NCBI GenBank assembly: GCA_963853835.1 | Contig: OY970834.1 | Span: 24,124,365 to 24,188,364 of the forward strand | DNA length: 64,000 nucleotides | Direction of reading: 5' to 3' | Source of the DNA: Calendula officinalis | Taxonomy: Eukaryota > Streptophyta > Magnoliopsida > Asterales > Asteraceae | Part shown: positions 59,191 through 64,000 of the stretch, piece after piece | How the letters are laid out: each line of letters opens with the position of its first letter | Position numbering within the stretch: the stretch's first letter is position 1 | Program-made: the position numbers and the translations under genes | Notes under the pieces: generated by a model | What the model saw: the letters and a program-made list of their open reading frames with translations, nothing else | What the model was told of the DNA's origin: nothing | Databases searched by the model: none

Positions 59191-59658
59191 GATTACTACT
59201 CTTGAGAAAAAATTTTATATCTAAATAATTTATTATATCTTATTTTTAAAACGTTTTTGTATTTTGGTTAGAAAAAAAGGAGTGAAATAAGTTTATATAT
59301 CCATTCTGAATTATGGAAATACAGTTTCTATTTGATATGCTTATCTTGTCTTGAGGCTTATCCAATGAATGTTGATGTCATTTTGGCCTCAAGTAATAGG
59401 CGATGGCAAGGGGCCTATTTTGGGACAGGTTTTGGTAATCTCAAATCTTAGTAGGGGTGTTTGTCATTATATAATCTAGTGTAATGTAATTTAATTACGA
59501 AGAAATTGAATTCATCAAAAATTCAATTCATTCGTAATTGAATTCCATTATGCGTTTGATTATGATTTTTCTAGCTGAAGTTTAAATCCATATTTATGCA
59601 ATTTTATTAATTTTTTTAGTTTCTTTTAGATTTTTATTTTTTCAAATTTAATTATTTA

Positions 59659-59933
59659 CTCCCTCCGTCCCTAAATAAAGTTCTCATTTCCCCCTTCAAG
59701 TTTTGTCCCTAAATAAAGTTCTCATTTCTCAAACATAAGGGGTCCACTTAATATAATAATATTATTACCAATACTTTCACCACTAACAATCTCTTAAAAC
59801 ACTTTCTCTCTCCAATCAAACCTTATATTTTAATCAAAAGTAATACCAAATACCCCACCACTAACTATCTCCTAAAATGTTGTGCCCAACACAAATGGAA
59901 ACTTTATTTAGGGACGGAGGGAGTATTATTTTA
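59659..59933. mobile_element. Stowaway MITE, 'CCCTAAATAAAGTTC' family, copy 3 (inverted)
   Basis: TA-flanked CTCCCTCCGTCCCTAAATAA ... TTTATTTAGGGACGGAGGGAG. The interior (AACTATCTCCTAAAAC) is in the opposite orientation to the copies at 23696 and 49108. AAAGTTCTCATTTC occurs twice near the left end, an internal duplication not seen in the others. Confidence 0.93.
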
Positions 59934-60034
59934 TTATTATTATTTATTTATTTATTAAATAAATTTATTTATTTTTTAATTTTTAAAATTTTAAATTTTT
60001 TAAAATATATAAATTTTTTTAAAAGCAATAAATA

Positions 60035-60347
60035 CTCCCGCCAATTCAAAATAAGTGATACATTCTTGATTTCATGGTCTTTGAGGCAATATATTATAAT
60101 GGGGTTAAATTAGATTAATTGGATGGTTAATGGAAAATAAGTCCCATAATTTTTGAATAAAGTAAGGTTAATGATGTTTAAAAGTAACAGTAAGGGTAAA
60201 TAGGTCATTTCACTTTATTAAAATAGGTAGTTAGTGGGTGAGGGGTCCATTACTTTTTACCAAACAAGGTAAAATTTCAAAGTGTATCACTTATTTTGAT
60301 ACACCCAAATATGGAAAGTGTATCACTTATTTTTAATCGGAGGAAAG
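60035..60347. mobile_element. Stowaway-like MITE, 'GTGATAC' family, copy 3 (inverted)
   Basis: TA-flanked CTCCCGCCAATTCAAAATAA ... TTATTTTTAATCGGAGGAAAG with GTGATAC/GTATCAC boxes. Orientation opposite to the copies at 20 and 50741. It sits about 100 bp from the previous Stowaway. Confidence 0.88.
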
Positions 60348-60576
60348 TAATAAAATTTTAAAAAAATAAAAATTAAAAATCTAAAATAAAAAAATACATT
60401 GGTATAGATTTGAATTCAAACTAAAAGTTTTGTAACCAAACACGCAACAAAATTTAATTACGAAAATTCAATTCCTTCGTAACTGAATTTCATTATGAAA
60501 GATTACGACATGCTAAACGGCCCTTTATAATTAAGAAATTAAGTTCTTAGTTAAATACTTTATATGTATATCAATA

Positions 60577-63377
60577 CTAGCTTCAAAGCCCGCCCGGATG
60601 GGCGGTCTAACTTTAAAAATAAAATGCAAAATAGCAACAAAAAAAAAACTTAGGAAATCATATAGTCGGTTATTATTGAAACATGTAAAAGCAATATTTA
60701 TGAAGTAAGCTCTTTAATATATAATTTGTAAACAACACAAGGAAGAAACTTCCAAAAAATTTACACCTGCATTTTGTAGTATCCACTCTTGGTTTTGTAG
60801 CATTTCAATTTAGTCTGTACATCACAATTAAATAATCAAACTCATTCATGTACAAATTAAAATCAACATATTGTTTCATTGCATCACAATTAAAACTTAA
60901 AGAAATTTCAGTAAAATACCAAACTGCAAGATTAATAAAAAAAAATGCTTCAATTAACTCATGTATAATCAATTCAATTAATAAAGCACATCCATGTACA
61001 AATTAAATACTTACTTTCCCATATATGAATCTCCTTTCTCACAAATGTCAACAATCATGCTTAACATTATTAACATTTATTGACTGATTATTGTATATAC
61101 AGATGCTTAACTGCAACAAATTAATTTAAAAATCATACCCCTGCTCCATACTCCATATATATAGGTGGAGAATTTCAAAGTTGACGGTTTTATGTATAAA
61201 AGGTCGTACTTACCTGTTGTGAATCAATGGTTTCAACCAAATTTATTGATCCATATGGATTTAGCTTCTTCTGCAGTAGTTGGAAGCACAATTATCTTTA
61301 TTTTCAAATAAGAAAGCATTCTCTCAAAACACGAAGTGATCCAGCCGCTACTACATTTGAGCTGCATTCTCCAAATAAAAAGTTTTACTAATAATTCTTA
61401 TTCAAAAACTAACATTCTAACAGAGAAAGTAACTAAAATGTCAACATAGCAAATTTATAAGTAAAATTAACCACAATAATAAATATAAAAAAAAGGTTTT
61501 ATGAGCAATTTCAAGCAAAAAAGATTTAAAAAATTGTTAAAATTGTAAGCTAAATGAACTTACCCGAGAATTTCAAATCCATTGGACACGATATAACCCG
61601 TATGATACATCCTCGAAGATCTAAAACATCCATCGGATTTAGGGCTCTCAGAGTTGCCGGCTGATTCATGCTTTCGTTTGTTAGGTACAGGTGTCCTCAC
61701 AATCATTCTTCCTTCTGATTATGAATCCTAGATATTGAAATAAAAATCAAGTAGGAGTTTGAATGTGTGAGTAGGGTAAAAGTCTTACTTTTAAAATTAA
61801 GGATGTTATGAATCATCTGCTCCTAAGCTAAATTGACGAATAATTATTACAATACTCATTCTTTAATTATGGTAATTGTAAATGATATTCAATAAGTCAA
61901 TAATTAGGCAACTAAAAACCGTTGTTATTAATGCGAGTTTTCAATTTTGGGATGTTTTTATTTTTTTCAATGATTGGTATTATTGACCAAATTACGAATA
62001 CCATAATTAGTAAAATCAAAATGAGTAAGCATAGGCAAAAAACATTTCCTAATCAAAAACAAATTCAAACGAATTTCCTAATCAAAAAATTTTTGTAATA
62101 AAAAAACCCGTTGTAATTAATCCTAAAAACAAAAACAAAATTTTCTAAAAGCAATTATGCACCTATATAGCCATATAAATAGAAACAAAAAAATTTCGTA
62201 AGCACGGTGATTAAAAGCCATTGGAAGTTTTTTAACAACAGATGTTTTGATTTTTTTAAAGCTTCAATATATGCAGCTTTTAATCTTTTAAATTAATTGT
62301 TTTTTATTTATTGATTTATTGAACTAAAATAAATGTATCATAGTATTGGCACCTGCATCCCATATTATATCATAGTATTTTCACGTTCAATCCATGCAAC
62401 TTTAACTTATATGTAGCACCAATCCCACTGAAATAAATTAAAATTGAATTATTAATTTTTTGTTTTAAAATCAAATTATGATACCAGACACCGACAGGTA
62501 CCACGGCCAACTCTGATAACTACTAAAATTTGACAATCGCAAAGACTAATTCCATAGAAATTTGACCCACTGCCTTAAATCAATTTTATAAAAAGGAGTT
62601 CATCACTTTACCGAAAAGCATGTATTAAAATCCTCAATTTAATACTTTTGATTCAACTAAAAACTAATACTACACAAATAGTTCTTGAAATACCTTATTC
62701 AAATAATATTTGTTTAAAACGTCTTATTCAAGACTTCCATTTTGTTATAAATTTGGGGATCTCAAACGGGTTTTGATTTCATTTGGGCTGTAAATGATGT
62801 TGAATCAAGAAGACTAATTTAAAAAACCAAAACCTAATATTTATGCCATCAGGCATAACACCACCGGAAAAAAACCAAATCACTGCCATCAGGCACAACA
62901 CCGACACAAGCAAGATGATGACTGTTTATTCGAGAGTTTGAATCAAAAGGTTGTAAATTTACCATGTGGATTTCGTCGATTTCGTGAAAGAGCAGAGACA
63001 TGGAGATTGGCGCATGTGGATTTCGTCGATCTCGTGAAAGAGCAGAGACTATGGATATTGGCGATTGACGATTCGATTTGGAGAAGCGATTGACGATTGC
63101 GTCAATTAGCCATTGACGGGGATAGATTTCGTGAAAGAGCAGAGCCTATGGAGATGGGCGGAGCCGTCGTATGTGAAGGAGCAAGTGAATTAGGGCATGT
63201 AAAGGGGATAAATTCAAATGAAAAGTAGGGATAGGAACGTATGGTGGACATGTGCTGACATGTAATTGTTTTTCCAAAAATACCCTTTGAGTCACCATTG
63301 TTATCCAATCAAAACTCACTAAAATGACATGTCATCAAATGGTTGCTAAAGGTCTTGTCCCATATATAGGTGGGAGA
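60577..63377 (-). mobile_element. non-autonomous Helitron D with captured exons
   Basis: Minus strand: starts TCTCCCACCTATATATGGGA after A at 63377, continues AGCAACCATTTGATGACATG (a typical Helitron 5' region), and ends ACCGCCCATCCGGGCGGGCT (hairpin), TTGAAG, CTAG before a T. 2801 bp. The last 20 bp closely resemble the end of Helitron B (CGGGCGGG..TGAAGCTAG), so the two belong to one family. Carries the two-exon fragment at 61303-61706 and no replication proteins. A near-tandem repeat (GGCGCATGTGGATTTCGTCGAT, GTGAAAGAGCAGAG three times) lies at 62965-63145. Confidence 0.75.
61303..61706 (-). pseudogene. two-exon captured gene fragment, unrecognised
   Basis: Exon a (61706-61564) opens with ATG and reads MIVRTPVPNKRKHESAGNSE ... 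YIVSNGFEIL, ending at donor CGG|GTAAG. Exon b (61361-61303) follows acceptor AATGCAG and continues in phase as GSNVVAAGSLRVLRECFLI before a TGA. Another donor-like CAACAG|GTAAGT is at about 61213. The basic KRKH run may be a nuclear signal. I do not recognise the parent gene. Clean splice sites and matched phase argue that it is a real gene piece carried by Helitron D and now cut short. Confidence 0.55.
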
Positions 63378-63556
63378 TATGTAGTTAAGATAACGCATTA
63401 AAATGATTTGTATTGTACACAATGTTGCTTTATGGACAATTAAGTTGTATAGATTTCTTATTATTTACATTTCTTTTAACGGCAAATGGGAGTAAGACGG
63501 TAAGAGGGAGTTTCAACATGATCATCATTCCTCCGACCCCATGAGAAACATTTATA

Positions 63557-63768
63557 CTTCCTCCGATTCAAATAAGTGATACACTTTGAGTTTCACGGTT
63601 TTTGAGGTAAAAGATTATAATGATGATTAAATTAGATTAATTGGATGAGTAGTGGGGAATGAGTCACACATCTTTTGAATAAAGTGAGGTAAATAATGTT
63701 TAAAAGTAAAAAGTAAGGGTAAATGAGTTATTTCACTTTATAGATTCAATGAAATAAGTGATACATTG
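63557..63768. mobile_element. 'GTGATAC' Stowaway-like MITE, copy 4, right end deleted
   Basis: CTTCCTCCGATTCAAATAAG, GTGATACACTTTGAG and TTTTTGAGGTAAAAGATTATAATG match the other copies. After TTTCACTTTAT the sequence jumps to 'gattcaatgaaataagtgatac' with no proper terminus. Confidence 0.75.
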
Positions 63769-63801
63769 CTCCATTGTGTTGTGAGGTTTCATGTTTACCT
63801 G

Positions 63802-63864
63802 TAGGGATGCAAATTTAACCCGCGGGTTTGGGTACCCGCGGGTACCCGAGTCTTACGGGGCGGG
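63802..63864. mobile_element. left end of a TAGGGATGCA hAT element
   Basis: TAGGGATGCAAATTTAACCC followed by GCGGGTTTGGGTACCCGCGG and GAGTCTTACGGGGCGGG is a typical start of these hAT elements. It is interrupted by the LTR starting at 63865. Confidence 0.5.
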
Positions 63865-64000
63865 TGTCACACCCCGCCAAAATTGTTTTTAAAGGAAAAT
63901 GGTTTGCGGAAGAACGGGCGTGCGACTAAGTAAACATAGCATATGATTATCGTAAACAATAATTTCGAATCCAAATAAAGCCTTTATAAATAAAGTATGT
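63865..64000. mobile_element. start of an LTR retrotransposon LTR, running off the window
   Basis: TGTCACACCCCGCCAAAATT is a common plant Ty3-type LTR start (TG..., with the CACACCCCG word). Only 136 bp are visible, so family, orientation and completeness are unknown. Confidence 0.55.

Larger units (their letters stand above)
59445..60525. mobile_element. foldback MITE carrying two nested Stowaway MITEs
   Basis: At the left, GGGGTGTTTGTCATTATATAATC then ATTTAATTACGAAGAAATTG and AATTCATTCGTAATTGAATT. At the right, the inverted AATTTAATTACGAAAATTC, CCTTCGTAACTGAATTTC and a final CATGCTAAACGGCCC. The body is interrupted at 59659-59933 and 60035-60347. Family uncertain (hAT-like by its end words). 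Confidence 0.6.

Overview
This is nuclear DNA from a flowering plant, most likely a eudicot. The evidence is spliced genes with GT-AG introns, a plant-specific BEL1-like homeobox gene, a DUF604/GT31 Golgi glycosyltransferase, a Ty3-type gag with an initiator-Met tRNA primer site, Helitrons, and several families of plant MITEs. The repeat mix (hAT elements ending in TAGGGGTG, foldback elements built on 'GGTCCTTTAGGTTTGTAC'-like text, long AT-rich spacers) made me think of Asteraceae. That is inference only; nothing here diagnoses a species.

Three apparently intact genes lie in a sea of transposons. (1) About 9.87-15.45 kb, plus strand: a nuclear-looking protein of about 985 residues, acidic then Arg/Ser/Gly-rich, of unknown function, with a MULE-type MITE and a second foldback in its last intron. 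(2) 30.40-33.35 kb, plus strand: a complete four-exon BEL1-like TALE homeodomain gene (599 aa), closest by motif to the SAWTOOTH (BLH2/BLH4) group. (3) 55.27-58.37 kb, minus strand: a complete three-exon Fringe-related/DUF604 glycosyltransferase (507 aa).

Three broken gene pieces are also present. The first is the 5' end of a DSK2/ubiquilin gene (25.6-26.5 kb) with a frameshift. The second is a leader plus first coding exon resembling golgin candidate 6/p115 (about 45.95-46.35 kb). The third is a two-exon unknown fragment inside a Helitron (61.3-61.7 kb).

Mobile DNA accounts for most of the rest. I could define both ends of three Helitrons by TC, CTAG and hairpin (4685-6633, 46633-49057, 60577-63377), and one end of a fourth at 24840, which still carries the last 42 codons of a PIF1-like helicase. 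A recent gag-only LTR retrotransposon (34954-42627) has near-identical 2.17-kb LTRs, a TTATA target duplication, a tRNA-iMet primer site and one intact gag ORF but no pol. At least six hAT-type elements have target duplications of 8 bp (or 7/8), two of them nested in Helitrons. There are MULE-type foldbacks with 9-10 bp duplications, two Stowaway-like TA-flanked MITE families, a LINE 3' end, and tRNA-derived SINEs that share the LINE's tail. Nesting is common and gives relative ages for several insertions.

I saw no CRISPR array, rRNA or complete tRNA gene, and no obvious new multigene system. The most unusual things are the Helitron gene-capture candidates, the gag-only retroelement with a maintained ORF, the hAT sitting exactly in a Helitron terminator loop, and the SINE/LINE tail sharing.
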